A stretch of 64,000 bases of DNA, from positions 18,895-82,894 of IMG/VR virus record IMGVR_UViG_3300044641_009589; one strand, written 5' to 3'. The translations under genes and the position numbers were made by a program. The DNA is from a virus. Position 1 is the stretch's first letter. Each line of letters begins with the position of its first letter. Shown piece by piece: positions 52,024 to 59,058 of this stretch. The notes under the pieces were generated by a model. It did not search any database. It saw only the letters and a program-made list of their open reading frames with translations, and was not told where the DNA came from.

Positions 52024-52862
52024 TGTTGTTCTCTTGTTTTCTTTACTGTTTCCGAATCTAGTAATTGCGGAGCTAGTTCCCCGTCCATATATTCTATGGC
52101 GTTACGCATGCTGTCTTGTTTCTTTTCCATAGAAAGCCGAAGTAGTTCTGCCATGCGACCCTCTTTTTCCCTTGTCTGCATAGATTCAAACTTTTTACAA
52201 AGGGAGAAGAAGGTGTCCCCACCCACTTTTCCTTTTTCTTCTCTTTGGCGTCTAGTTGCATTAAGTGTTTCGTTTAGCTTTGTAGATTTTTCTAATAAAT
52301 CTTTGTACTCTTTATTTAAGTCTGTTGCCCGCATAGACGCATTGAATATTTTTTGATATAGCTCAGCCTGTTTTGGGTCTGACAGATCTAAATCCTTGAC
52401 ATCAACAATGTCATTGTTTGCCATAAGAGAGTCACGTATTCTCATGGCGTCATAATAGTCTTTTTGGTTTTTATCTATTCTTAGCTTTAAAAAAATTAGC
52501 TGCTCAACAGTGTTTTGCTCTGTGTGGGTGAGATCTTCGAGCTGAATTTTATAATTTGCCCATTCTTCGGAGAATAAAATCCAGTCTTCTTCCGGTAGTT
52601 GTTTTTTTATTCTTGACCCTCTTGGGCTTGTTTCAAATGAACGAACGTGAAAATCAAATATATCTCTGTTTTGATAATCTTTTCTTTGTTCTATCATCAC
52701 AACCGGATCTTTGGTTGTGTTTTTCATCATGCCAATACTTTTTCTGTAGCGCTCCACAGTTTTTATTGAACAGCCGATATGTTTTGCTATATCAGCGTCT
52801 GTTTTGTATTTGCAGTTATTTTCTATGTATATCTTGTCAGCTTCTTCAATTCGTTTTGCCAT
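52020..52862 (-). CDS. Terminase small subunit candidate
   Basis: 280 residues. A helix-turn-helix (TDADIAKHIGCSIKTVERYRKS) occupies residues 20-42, followed by a long helical and coiled-coil region (LEKSTKLNETLNATRRQREE). This is the layout of small terminases, which bind viral DNA and recruit the large subunit. It precedes gmd, HNH, nuclease and terL. A transcription regulator is an alternative. It overlaps the sigma gene by 17 nt. Confidence 0.65.
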   Translation of the reverse strand: MAKRIEEADKIYIENNCKYKTDADIAKHIGCSIKTVERYRKSIGMMKNTTKDPVVMIEQRKDYQNRDIFDFHVRSFETSPRGSRIKKQLPEEDWILFSEEWANYKIQLEDLTHTEQNTVEQLIFLKLRIDKNQKDYYDAMRIRDSLMANNDIVDVKDLDLSDPKQAELYQKIFNASMRATDLNKEYKDLLEKSTKLNETLNATRRQREEKGKVGGDTFFSLCKKFESMQTREKEGRMAELLRLSMEKKQDSMRNAIEYMDGELAPQLLDSETVKKTREQQ

Positions 52863-53442
52863 CTCGCCACTCCCCCATTATTTGTGTTATTTCTAAACGA
52901 AGCTTATTTTTATAATATGAATTCACTGGTTCTTCGGAAAGACAAGCCCTGTATATTTCAAGCCCCTCCTCAGATAGCCTAGCCTCAACAAAGTCTTTCA
53001 GCTCCCCAAAAACAACTGAGTTTTCTGTTTCGTTTTTACAAGTCGCTGGCTCGTATGCAACAGAGTCGTCTTTTGAGTTTCTTGCTTTTGCGCTAAGCGA
53101 AACTCTAGCCTTTTTGTGTTGTTCATTTAAACTACCACAATGGTCTCTATAAAAGTTTTTAAGTCTATTTTTGACAACCCTGTTGAGCCAACGCTCAAGC
53201 GAATTTATGTCGTCCCAACCAATGCCTTTTTCTGGTTCGTAAAACTTTAACTGCTGCATGCAAATAAGACGGGCTTGTGAAGCTATATCTTCTACTGTCA
53301 TGTAAGCAAACGTTTTGCCCATGTGGGTTTGGGCTATTTTTTCAACTAATGACAAAACCTCGTCTCTTGAGATTTTCGCCCCAGATGTTTTTGATATTTT
53401 TTTCAAAAAGATTGCGACTGCGTCTTTCTGAGGTCTTTTCAC
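52846..53442 (-). CDS. Sigma-70-like factor
   Basis: 198 residues starting on GTG at 53442. YMTVEDIASQARLICMQQLKFYEPEKGIGWDD and SLERWLNRVVKNRLKNFYRDHCGS resemble region 2 (promoter -10 melting) of sigma factors, with the YEPEKG and RVVKNRLKNFYRD signature. Region 4, if present, is much reduced. The start follows TATAAT by 5 nt with no ribosome site. A phage sigma with a -10-only mode of recognition, as in T4 gp55, would suit the GTGTAT promoters found here. Confidence 0.75.
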   Translation of the reverse strand: MKRPQKDAVAIFLKKISKTSGAKISRDEVLSLVEKIAQTHMGKTFAYMTVEDIASQARLICMQQLKFYEPEKGIGWDDINSLERWLNRVVKNRLKNFYRDHCGSLNEQHKKARVSLSAKARNSKDDSVAYEPATCKNETENSVVFGELKDFVEARLSEEGLEIYRACLSEEPVNSYYKNKLRLEITQIMGEWRDGKTN

Positions 53443-53453
53443 GTTCTATTATA
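53443..53453 (-). promoter_or_regulatory. TATAAT box, leaderless spacing, sigma gene
   Basis: TATAAT, 5 nt (AGAAC), then GTG 53442 of the sigma-like gene. No GTG extension, so it may be read by host polymerase. Confidence 0.5.
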
Positions 53454-53463
53454 GACTAGAAAG

Positions 53464-53487
53464 GTGTATTAATTACAGGAGAATATT
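53464..53487 (+). promoter_or_regulatory. GTGTAT promoter with ribosome site
   Basis: GTG-TATTAA, AGGAGA, then ATG 53488 of the HTH gene; it shares a 45-nt gap with the sigma promoter. Confidence 0.6.
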
Positions 53488-53691
53488 ATGCAGGACAAAA
53501 AAGAAAGATGGAGTGCGGAACACAAGAATTTTTTAAAGCTTGAGGCTGGAAAAATGAGAGACTGTGAAATAGCTTCAACCCTTGGAAGAACTCTTAAGTC
53601 GGTAAGGGAGATGAGAAGACGAATGGGTCTTGTTAAAATGTGTGGTCGTGGACGAGTAGAGCTAAGACCAATACAACAAGCGGGGGCATAA
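53488..53691 (+). CDS. GcrA/Myb-like small HTH protein
   Basis: 67 residues. WSAEHKNFLKLEAGKMRDCEIASTLGRTLKSVREMRRRMGL forms a three-helix unit like the N-terminal domain of GcrA and Myb/SANT proteins, which bind DNA. GcrA proteins act with sigma-70. It is transcribed divergently from the sigma gene across 45 nt, and has a GTGTATTAA box and an AGGAGA ribosome site. A transcription cofactor for the phage sigma is inferred. Confidence 0.65.
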   Translation: MQDKKERWSAEHKNFLKLEAGKMRDCEIASTLGRTLKSVREMRRRMGLVKMCGRGRVELRPIQQAGA

Positions 53692-53692
53692 A

Positions 53693-54151
53693 ATGGCAGA
53701 TAAACCACCAGGTGAAGTGAGTCCTGGCTCTACAGAAATTCTTTTGTACAGGGTTTCAAGAAATGAGGCATCTAGCACTATTGAGTGCTATTTAGGAGAC
53801 TCTATTTGTTGTGATGGCGAAGGAATGCTTTCTTATGCTCTTTTTTATAAACAATTTGGGTCTCCTTCTTTTACGCAGATATTAAGTTATCAAGGTGGTG
53901 TTGGCGGTGGTGGCGAAACTAATTCATTTTTGAAAAATAAGGCCTGGACTTACACTCATCTGCATGGATCATCAGAGTCTGGACAGTACTATGTTGTTGT
54001 AAGTAATGCTCTTGAAATAGGTGAAATTTACATGTCTTCTACTGTTTCTTTTCCAAAGTTTTACGGATTTGGAAAAAAGAAAACTAGAGTCTCGGCAAAT
54101 GATTCATTAAAATCCCAAGCTAAAACAAGAAATGTGATTCCAAAGTTCTAA
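53693..54151 (+). CDS. Uncharacterised beta-rich protein
   Basis: 152 residues; YYVVVSNALEIGEIYMSSTVSF resembles an Ig-like strand. The start comes 1 nt after the stop of the HTH gene. The C-terminal 25 residues are basic. No family is recognised. Expression with the HTH gene and the following ORF is likely. Confidence 0.6.
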   Translation: MADKPPGEVSPGSTEILLYRVSRNEASSTIECYLGDSICCDGEGMLSYALFYKQFGSPSFTQILSYQGGVGGGGETNSFLKNKAWTYTHLHGSSESGQYYVVVSNALEIGEIYMSSTVSFPKFYGFGKKKTRVSANDSLKSQAKTRNVIPKF

Positions 54152-54152
54152 A

Positions 54153-54527
54153 ATGCCTATTACTTTATCAAACAGAACCGCAACGACAGTAACACTAACA
54201 GCCTCTGGCTTTAGTGGGCTAGGCACGGGGGCGTACATAAGAACTGGTGCTTTAGATGTTTTGACGGAACAGACAAACCCGTCTTTGCTTGCAAGCTCAT
54301 GGACTGTAATATTAAGCGTCTCCTCTTCTGGTGGAAATTATATTTTTGCGACTTACACAACAAGTAAGGGCGGTGTTGTAAGCATTTTGGAAACTGAGTC
54401 GTTTAGTGTAAGTGCTTATTTAGAAGCATCAGCAAAGCAAAAAAGATTAACTATTAATAGTCTTTCAAGATCTGGATCTTCTCTTAAGTTAAGATCTAGT
54501 TTAAGAAAGAACTTCCCAAGTATATAG
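54153..54527 (+). CDS. Uncharacterised Thr/Ser-rich beta protein
   Basis: 124 residues beginning MPITLSNRTATTVTLTASGF; strand-like and Ser/Thr-rich, with a basic C-terminus similar in feel to the gene before it. It begins 1 nt after the previous stop. It may be a small structural domain. Function unknown. Confidence 0.55.
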   Translation: MPITLSNRTATTVTLTASGFSGLGTGAYIRTGALDVLTEQTNPSLLASSWTVILSVSSSGGNYIFATYTTSKGGVVSILETESFSVSAYLEASAKQKRLTINSLSRSGSSLKLRSSLRKNFPSI

Positions 54528-54533
54528 TTCTTG

Positions 54534-54547
54534 GTGTATAAGATTAC
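54534..54547 (+). promoter_or_regulatory. GTGTAT promoter, leaderless spacing
   Basis: GTG-TATAAG, 5 nt (attac), then GTG 54548 of the SleB-like gene. Confidence 0.65.
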
Positions 54548-55639
54548 GTGCGACCAATTGATAAATTAAAATTTATTCTAAAGGCTTATGATCAAGGTGG
54601 GCAGCTAGGATCTGAGCCGGCAAGAAACGAAGCCGAAGGACCGGGCTTTACTTGCTATATGTTTGCTTGGTTTACTGGAGCTGATTACTCCAATATATAT
54701 ATGGTAACTAGAGTTGTGACTGGACCTGATGGTATGCCAGTAAACGTAACAACCCCTGTCCACGCTTACGACATGGACGGTAACAACCAAATCAACTATC
54801 CCACAACGCCACCTCCAATAGGTGTCCCTTCCACTGGTAAATGGAGGCTTATAAGACTAGGAAACAACACGCCAATTGATACTGTTGTCGGTGAGCCTGG
54901 AAGAGAGATTATTGTTCCGCCACAAGGCGTAAGTACACCAGCTTGCCCGCCGCCCACAACGCTGAACTCTCCACAAATACCACCTCTGCTCGATCAAGAT
55001 GTAAAACCAGCGCCAAGACCAAAGCCAGAAGCAATAACAGAGGCCTACATTATAGACGCTACTTTATGCGGAGAGGCATCAACGGAAGGGTTGGTTGGCC
55101 AGTCTTTAGTTTGGGCAATAGCTGACAATAGAGCTAGATGGAGAGCGTCTAGAACACCTCTTAATATAACTTTGCCAGCTGGAATACCTAGCACGCCGAT
55201 CGTTAAAGAGTTTTTAAAATTAAATGCTTTTAGCTGTTGGAACAACACTTACCCAAGTAAAAATCAGGCTATCAGAGATAGGGCTGGATCTAATCCGCGA
55301 TCAAGCGAAAGCGCCTTTAGAAAAAGAGCAGAATATTTAAAATCTCTTTGTGGCGCGGGCGGCGCACATGAAGACGCTAGCGCGGCACAGGGAAGAACTG
55401 CTCTTGTTGGTGCTGGGATGACACAAGAAGAAGCGGCAAATACATTTCTGTATCTAAATCCTAACGCCTCTGGAAGCAAAGACAACTGGGTTGTAGACAC
55501 GGTAAGATCAGCAAAAAACCACCCTGGAAAAGTTAAATGGGTAGACACAATTCGTGATTCTAAAGGAAAGGGCCACACTGCCACTCTCGTTAGAATAGGC
55601 AGACACGTATTTGTGTCAGGCCCTGGTTTAAATCCATAA
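54548..55639 (+). CDS. SleB-like cell-wall hydrolase with N-terminal leader
   Basis: 363 residues starting on GTG at 54548, 5 nt after GTGTATAAG. Residues 1-18 (MRPIDKLKFILKAYDQGG) are a leader of the shared type. A Pro-rich linker (about 90-160) leads to a C-terminal domain with YIIDATLCGEASTEGLVGQSLVWAIADNR and AFSCWNNTYP, then a terminal IGRHVFVSGPG, matching the SleB/hydrolase_2 family, which cuts peptidoglycan. The Glu in CGEA is the likely catalytic residue. With the leader it is more likely a virion-carried wall hydrolase for entry than a cytoplasmic endolysin. Confidence 0.8.
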   Translation: MRPIDKLKFILKAYDQGGQLGSEPARNEAEGPGFTCYMFAWFTGADYSNIYMVTRVVTGPDGMPVNVTTPVHAYDMDGNNQINYPTTPPPIGVPSTGKWRLIRLGNNTPIDTVVGEPGREIIVPPQGVSTPACPPPTTLNSPQIPPLLDQDVKPAPRPKPEAITEAYIIDATLCGEASTEGLVGQSLVWAIADNRARWRASRTPLNITLPAGIPSTPIVKEFLKLNAFSCWNNTYPSKNQAIRDRAGSNPRSSESAFRKRAEYLKSLCGAGGAHEDASAAQGRTALVGAGMTQEEAANTFLYLNPNASGSKDNWVVDTVRSAKNHPGKVKWVDTIRDSKGKGHTATLVRIGRHVFVSGPGLNP

Positions 55640-55661
55640 AAATAAATATTAAACAAAAGAA

Positions 55662-55691
55662 TAACCCGCCATCACTAGCGGGTTACTTTTT
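55662..55691 (+). terminator. Terminator after SleB-like gene
   Basis: Perfect stem TAACCCGC / GCGGGTTA, loop CATCACTA, then five T. It lies between convergent genes and can serve both. Nearly the same sequence recurs at 56043. Confidence 0.85.
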
Positions 55692-55705
55692 AATTTAACA
55701 AAATA

Positions 55706-56008
55706 TCAGGCCGGTGTGGAATAGATTTCGTCAAGAACCCTAGTGTAGCAATATTGCGTATGTGGAATAGGTGTGCTAGGATCATGACAGCAACGCGATA
55801 GAATGCTTGGGTCTTCTTCCATCGCTTGGAGCGCCCAGTGACAATTCCAACCATAGTGACCAAACCTGTTTGTTGGGACTGGTGCTGGTTTATATTTTTT
55901 TCTTGGGGTTGATTCAAGTGGCATATTAGGTTCATCAAATCGCGTAAATTGTTGATTAGCCGCTTGAATTACCTGGGTTAGTTTTTGAATTGATTTTTCT
56001 AATGACAT
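55706..56008 (-). CDS. Leader-bearing small protein with RFDEP box
   Basis: 100 residues. Leader MSLEKSIQKLTQVIQAANQQ, then RFDEPNMPLESTP, almost the same box as in the protein at 8741. A basic linker is followed by a domain with NCHWALQAM and CCHDPSTPIPHTQYCY, Cys/His rich. A GTGTATAAT box and AGGAAAG ribosome site precede it, directly after the terminator of the gene upstream. Function unknown; virion cargo inferred. Confidence 0.72.
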   Translation of the reverse strand: MSLEKSIQKLTQVIQAANQQFTRFDEPNMPLESTPRKKYKPAPVPTNRFGHYGWNCHWALQAMEEDPSILSRCCHDPSTPIPHTQYCYTRVLDEIYSTPA

Positions 56009-56035
56009 AATTCTTTCCTACTTTTTATTATACAC
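56009..56035 (-). promoter_or_regulatory. GTGTAT promoter with ribosome site
   Basis: GTG-TATAAT, AGGAAAG, then ATG 56008; the terminator of the upstream gene ends about 8 nt before it. Confidence 0.6.
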
Positions 56036-56042
56036 AAATAAT

Positions 56043-56067
56043 AACCCGCCATCACTGGCGGGTTTTT
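56043..56067 (-). terminator. Terminator after Cys-rich leader gene
   Basis: Perfect stem AACCCGCC / GGCGGGTT, loop ATCACT. On the minus strand it is followed by a T-rich stretch and then the promoter of 56008. A near copy of the terminator at 55662. Confidence 0.75.
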
Positions 56068-56085
56068 AAAAATCTTTTATCCCTT

Positions 56086-56409
56086 TTACATTTGGCCTGG
56101 TGTTTGTTGGCCCGGCCCGCCTTGACATGGCGCGTTAAATGGGACAGTTGTTTCAAACCCTTCCTGAAACATACATGGGCCTTCAATGGTTTCTACTACG
56201 CAATTGTTATCGCCCTTCATCTTTGATCTGCAAACACAAATAGCTTTATTATCTGGCCAAGTACCTACATATTCTGTTTTGCAGAGAACTCTCTTCGGTG
56301 GAAGACCAACTGGGCCTGATGGCCTTGACGGATCAACTACTGGACCCATTGGTTGTCTAGCTGCAGTAATCGCGCTTGTGAGTTTTTGTATTGCTTTTTC
56401 TAGTGACAT
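56086..56409 (-). CDS. Leader-bearing Cys-rich protein
   Basis: 107 residues from the ATG at 56409. Its leader (MSLEKAIQKLTSAITAARQP) differs at few positions from that of the protein at 56008, so the two are duplicates at this end. The remainder is unlike it: Pro-rich, then a domain with six cysteines (KTEYVG...CVCRSKMKGDNNC) ending in GPGQQTPGQM. A GTGTATAAA box and AAGGAA ribosome site precede it, and a terminator follows. Confidence 0.72.
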   Translation of the reverse strand: MSLEKAIQKLTSAITAARQPMGPVVDPSRPSGPVGLPPKRVLCKTEYVGTWPDNKAICVCRSKMKGDNNCVVETIEGPCMFQEGFETTVPFNAPCQGGPGQQTPGQM

Positions 56410-56433
56410 AGTTGTTCCTTGTTTTTTATACAC
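56410..56433 (-). promoter_or_regulatory. GTGTAT promoter with ribosome site
   Basis: GTG-TATAAA, AAGGAA, then ATG 56409. Confidence 0.6.
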
Positions 56434-56436
56434 TAA

Positions 56437-56880
56437 TTATCTAAATGGATCAAGATTCGGTGACCAAACCATCCTTTCAATGTTTGGTCTGTCTGGAATA
56501 ATAAGCCCTGGTTTTACGTAAGTTGGCTTTATTGATGGCTTAGTTGTTTTTGTGTTTAATTTAATTATACCGCGTCTAGTTAGCTCCATTCGTAAAGCTT
56601 TATAAACACCTGAGTACATTCCCGTCCCTGGGTTTCCGCACTTTTGATTGACAAGGTCAGAAAAAGATCGGATTATTTGTTCCGCGCACTCAGAGGAAAG
56701 ATGTTGGGTCTTTACCTTTATTGCTATGTCTGATGCTATTTTAGAAATATCAGTCGGTTTCCATTTGCACGGCAGTGCGCGCTTTGAGGGGCTTATTTTT
56801 AAATACGAGCACGGAACAGCGTTTTGCTGATCAACAGCAAGAGAAAGTCTTTTAATTGCGATAATTATTTTTTCTTGCAC
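56437..56880 (-). CDS. Leader-bearing protein, helical
   Basis: 147 residues starting on GTG at 56880. Leader MQEKIIIAIKRLSLAVDQQN, then CSYLKISPSKRALPCKW and a helical part (ISKIASDIAIKVKTQHLSSECAEQIIRSF), and a Pro/Lys-rich C-terminus. It overlaps the previous gene by 16 nt. No family is recognised; late virion cargo inferred from the leader and neighbours. Confidence 0.68.
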   Translation of the reverse strand: MQEKIIIAIKRLSLAVDQQNAVPCSYLKISPSKRALPCKWKPTDISKIASDIAIKVKTQHLSSECAEQIIRSFSDLVNQKCGNPGTGMYSGVYKALRMELTRRGIIKLNTKTTKPSIKPTYVKPGLIIPDRPNIERMVWSPNLDPFR

Positions 56881-57494
56881 GGCTTATTTCTCGCTATTCT
56901 TGCAGCCTTTTCTAAATAGCTATTTCTTATGTCTTCTTTCTTTTTATCAAATTTCTTTTTTCTGTCTGTAACTGTTGCTCCGTATGGGCTGCACTGAGCA
57001 TTGTAAAGCTCTGTCTCTCGCTCCACCTCAAGAGAATACATTATTTCATTATGCTTTTTTAGAATCTTGCATTTCTCTTCGTTCTGTTTAGCGTCTAGCC
57101 TGTCTCTATTAGTTGGCGCTTTGTCTCCAGGCTCCATAGAGTTAGGGGTCAAAACTGTTGGCATAACCGCGCTTCTTCCACGTCCTGGTCTCATTGATCC
57201 GCCGTCTTGGTCTGGGCCAACCGCACCAGCCTGTGGAAGTTTGTGTCTTTCGCCTTCTGGCAAGAAAGACGTCTCTCCTTCTGGAGCACAGCTTTCCCAT
57301 TTCCAGCTAAATGGCGTCATTCCGTTTTCGGGGTGCGTGTTATCTATCCAGGTTATACGATCAGCAGCTCGTGTACCATCACTTTTACAGCTGTTTGCGC
57401 TGCTGATTTTTTTGTCGTATTTTGATCTTATTGTTTGACACTCTGTGGGAGCTGCACCCAAAACGTAAATTAATTTTGAAATTGAGTCATTCAT
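56865..57494 (-). CDS. Leader-bearing Cys/Lys-rich protein
   Basis: 209 residues from the ATG at 57494, which overlaps the preceding stop as ATGA; the longer frame adds 14 Ser/Thr-rich residues and is not favoured. Leader MNDSISKLIYVLGAAPTEC. Acidic middle with a Gly/Pro-rich stretch, then a Lys/Glu-rich helical C-terminus (EVERETELYNAQC) ending in CKKK. Function unknown. Confidence 0.65.
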   Translation of the reverse strand: MNDSISKLIYVLGAAPTECQTIRSKYDKKISSANSCKSDGTRAADRITWIDNTHPENGMTPFSWKWESCAPEGETSFLPEGERHKLPQAGAVGPDQDGGSMRPGRGRSAVMPTVLTPNSMEPGDKAPTNRDRLDAKQNEEKCKILKKHNEIMYSLEVERETELYNAQCSPYGATVTDRKKKFDKKKEDIRNSYLEKAARIARNKPCKKK

Positions 57495-58174
57495 TGTGGA
57501 TTTACTCCTGCTGGAGCTGTTTGTGTTGGTTGGCATGGTTTACATGGCGCGCCAAGCGCAGAGCGAACACCTTCTGTTATTGAATTAATTTGAGCTTTAA
57601 AAAATTCTTTCTTTTGCTTATTTGTTGGGTTTCTACCAATACCGCCAGCAGAAGAGTACGGCTCGCAGCCTTTTCTTGCCAATTCTATAGCTTCTAGAAT
57701 TGCTGCAGCGTATAACATATCCCATTTTCCGCGTATGTACTTGCCTGATCTCGGGTCTTTATATCCCCGTAGAAGCGCGCACTTTCTTAGTGTTTTTATA
57801 CACGCAAGAAGTTTTTCCTTTTTTGCTAAATTTGGGTCGTTTTGAACGCTTGGAGCGCCCAATTGAGGCTCCTGCATTGCAGCAGCTGGAGGATATTGAT
57901 TTGTTGGAACATACGGGGCGTCGTTAACAGAAAACTTAAAAATTTCTGGTGGAAGCGGATTTCCGTTTTGGCTGTTCCATGTTTCAAATTCCCAAACCTG
58001 TCCAAGCGTGCCGTATGTAAGTCCGTCAATCTGCTGTCGTCCAGCTTCGTAGGCTGTGTTTATTGCCCCACGAAACCGCTCCCACCTTGCTGTTATTTCT
58101 TTGCATCTTGGGGGTGTAGACGGTGGTGCTGCGCTTACGGCCAAATGTTTTGCTATGACTGTTTTCAGGTTCAT
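57491..58174 (-). CDS. Leader-bearing protein, Pro-rich middle
   Basis: 227 residues. Leader MNLKTVIAKHLAVSAAPPST, an alpha/beta segment (WERFRGAINTAYEAGRQQIDG), a Pro/Gln/Asn-rich middle and a second helical part (AKKEKLLACIKTLRKCALL), with CKPCQP near the end. A GTGTATTAA box ends 7 nt before the start. It begins a minus-strand run of five leader-bearing genes (58174 to 55706). Confidence 0.68.
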   Translation of the reverse strand: MNLKTVIAKHLAVSAAPPSTPPRCKEITARWERFRGAINTAYEAGRQQIDGLTYGTLGQVWEFETWNSQNGNPLPPEIFKFSVNDAPYVPTNQYPPAAAMQEPQLGAPSVQNDPNLAKKEKLLACIKTLRKCALLRGYKDPRSGKYIRGKWDMLYAAAILEAIELARKGCEPYSSAGGIGRNPTNKQKKEFFKAQINSITEGVRSALGAPCKPCQPTQTAPAGVNPQ

Positions 58175-58190
58175 ACAGGTATTAATACAC
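58175..58190 (-). promoter_or_regulatory. GTGTAT promoter, short leader
   Basis: GTG-TATTAA, 7 nt, then ATG 58174. Confidence 0.6.
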
Positions 58191-58210
58191 TGAATATTTT
58201 TTATTTTAAA

Positions 58211-58224
58211 GTGTATCTTAAGCC
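58211..58224 (+). promoter_or_regulatory. GTGTAT promoter, leaderless spacing
   Basis: GTG-TATCTT, 5 nt (aagcc), then ATG 58225. Confidence 0.65.
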
Positions 58225-59055
58225 ATGGACGCGTACCGTTTGTTTGTGGCTGCTATTAATAAACAGGTAGAGGTTTTAGGTCTAGATGACCAGCCTAAAA
58301 AAACTGATATTGAATCATGTCCAGAAATATCAATTGCAAAAACAATAGAAGATCTGGTTTCTAGTGTTCGATCTTGTTTTACTGCAGGTGGTGGCGTTAT
58401 AAGCTCCGCTATTGTCGTTGGAATGATCGTTACTAAACTGGGTGAGCTTGCAATAGGAATGATAAGATCTGGATCAGTATCAAACTGGAAAGATTTTTTT
58501 AGTATGCTGTGTTCTTTTCTAGAAACAATAATAAAAACACTCCGTGATATTGGGGTGATGTCTCAATTTTTGGCAAATCCAGCGCTAGTTCAAATACTGG
58601 TTAGTCAAATTGTTGGCAAGTTGGGCTTTCTTCTTGGCGAAACTTTCTACGGTATGAACAGTGCTGTTTTTGGAAGTCAAAACTTTAAGAATTTTTTACG
58701 CGATCTTTTGGTTGGTGGACCAAACAACATTTCTGCTTTTTGCAGAACGGTAGCCCAAATGACGGAGGAAGAGGTTGGTGAATTAATTAATACGATTATG
58801 GCGAATTTTGAATCTTTTTCAGCTGCTCTAAATTCCGCTTACAGTGTTCTGTCTCGCGGATTGTCCCAAATTGATTTGCGACCTGCTTTGGTGCTAGCAA
58901 TAGTTGCTGCTCTTGGAATAACTCTTGCGAGCGGGGGAACTAGCACACCGATAACAGCGCCAGCGCTTGCGGTATTGGTTGCTGTTTTTATAATGTTAGG
59001 TATGGAGCCTCCTTCAGAAGAAGAGCTTTCGGGGTACGGAATAACCATTGGATAA
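58225..59055 (+). CDS. Leader-bearing membrane protein, paralogue 3
   Basis: 276 residues. Leader MDAYRLFVAAINKQVEVLG, a helical middle, and a C-terminal hydrophobic pair (PALVLAIVAALGITLASGG... ALAVLVAVFIMLG) with an acidic tail. It follows GTGTATCTT by 5 nt without a ribosome site. Architecture and length match the genes at 73 and 1035, although sequence identity beyond the pattern is low. Divergent from the leader run at 58174. Confidence 0.78.
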   Translation: MDAYRLFVAAINKQVEVLGLDDQPKKTDIESCPEISIAKTIEDLVSSVRSCFTAGGGVISSAIVVGMIVTKLGELAIGMIRSGSVSNWKDFFSMLCSFLETIIKTLRDIGVMSQFLANPALVQILVSQIVGKLGFLLGETFYGMNSAVFGSQNFKNFLRDLLVGGPNNISAFCRTVAQMTEEEVGELINTIMANFESFSAALNSAYSVLSRGLSQIDLRPALVLAIVAALGITLASGGTSTPITAPALAVLVAVFIMLGMEPPSEEELSGYGITIG

Positions 59056-59058
59056 AAA

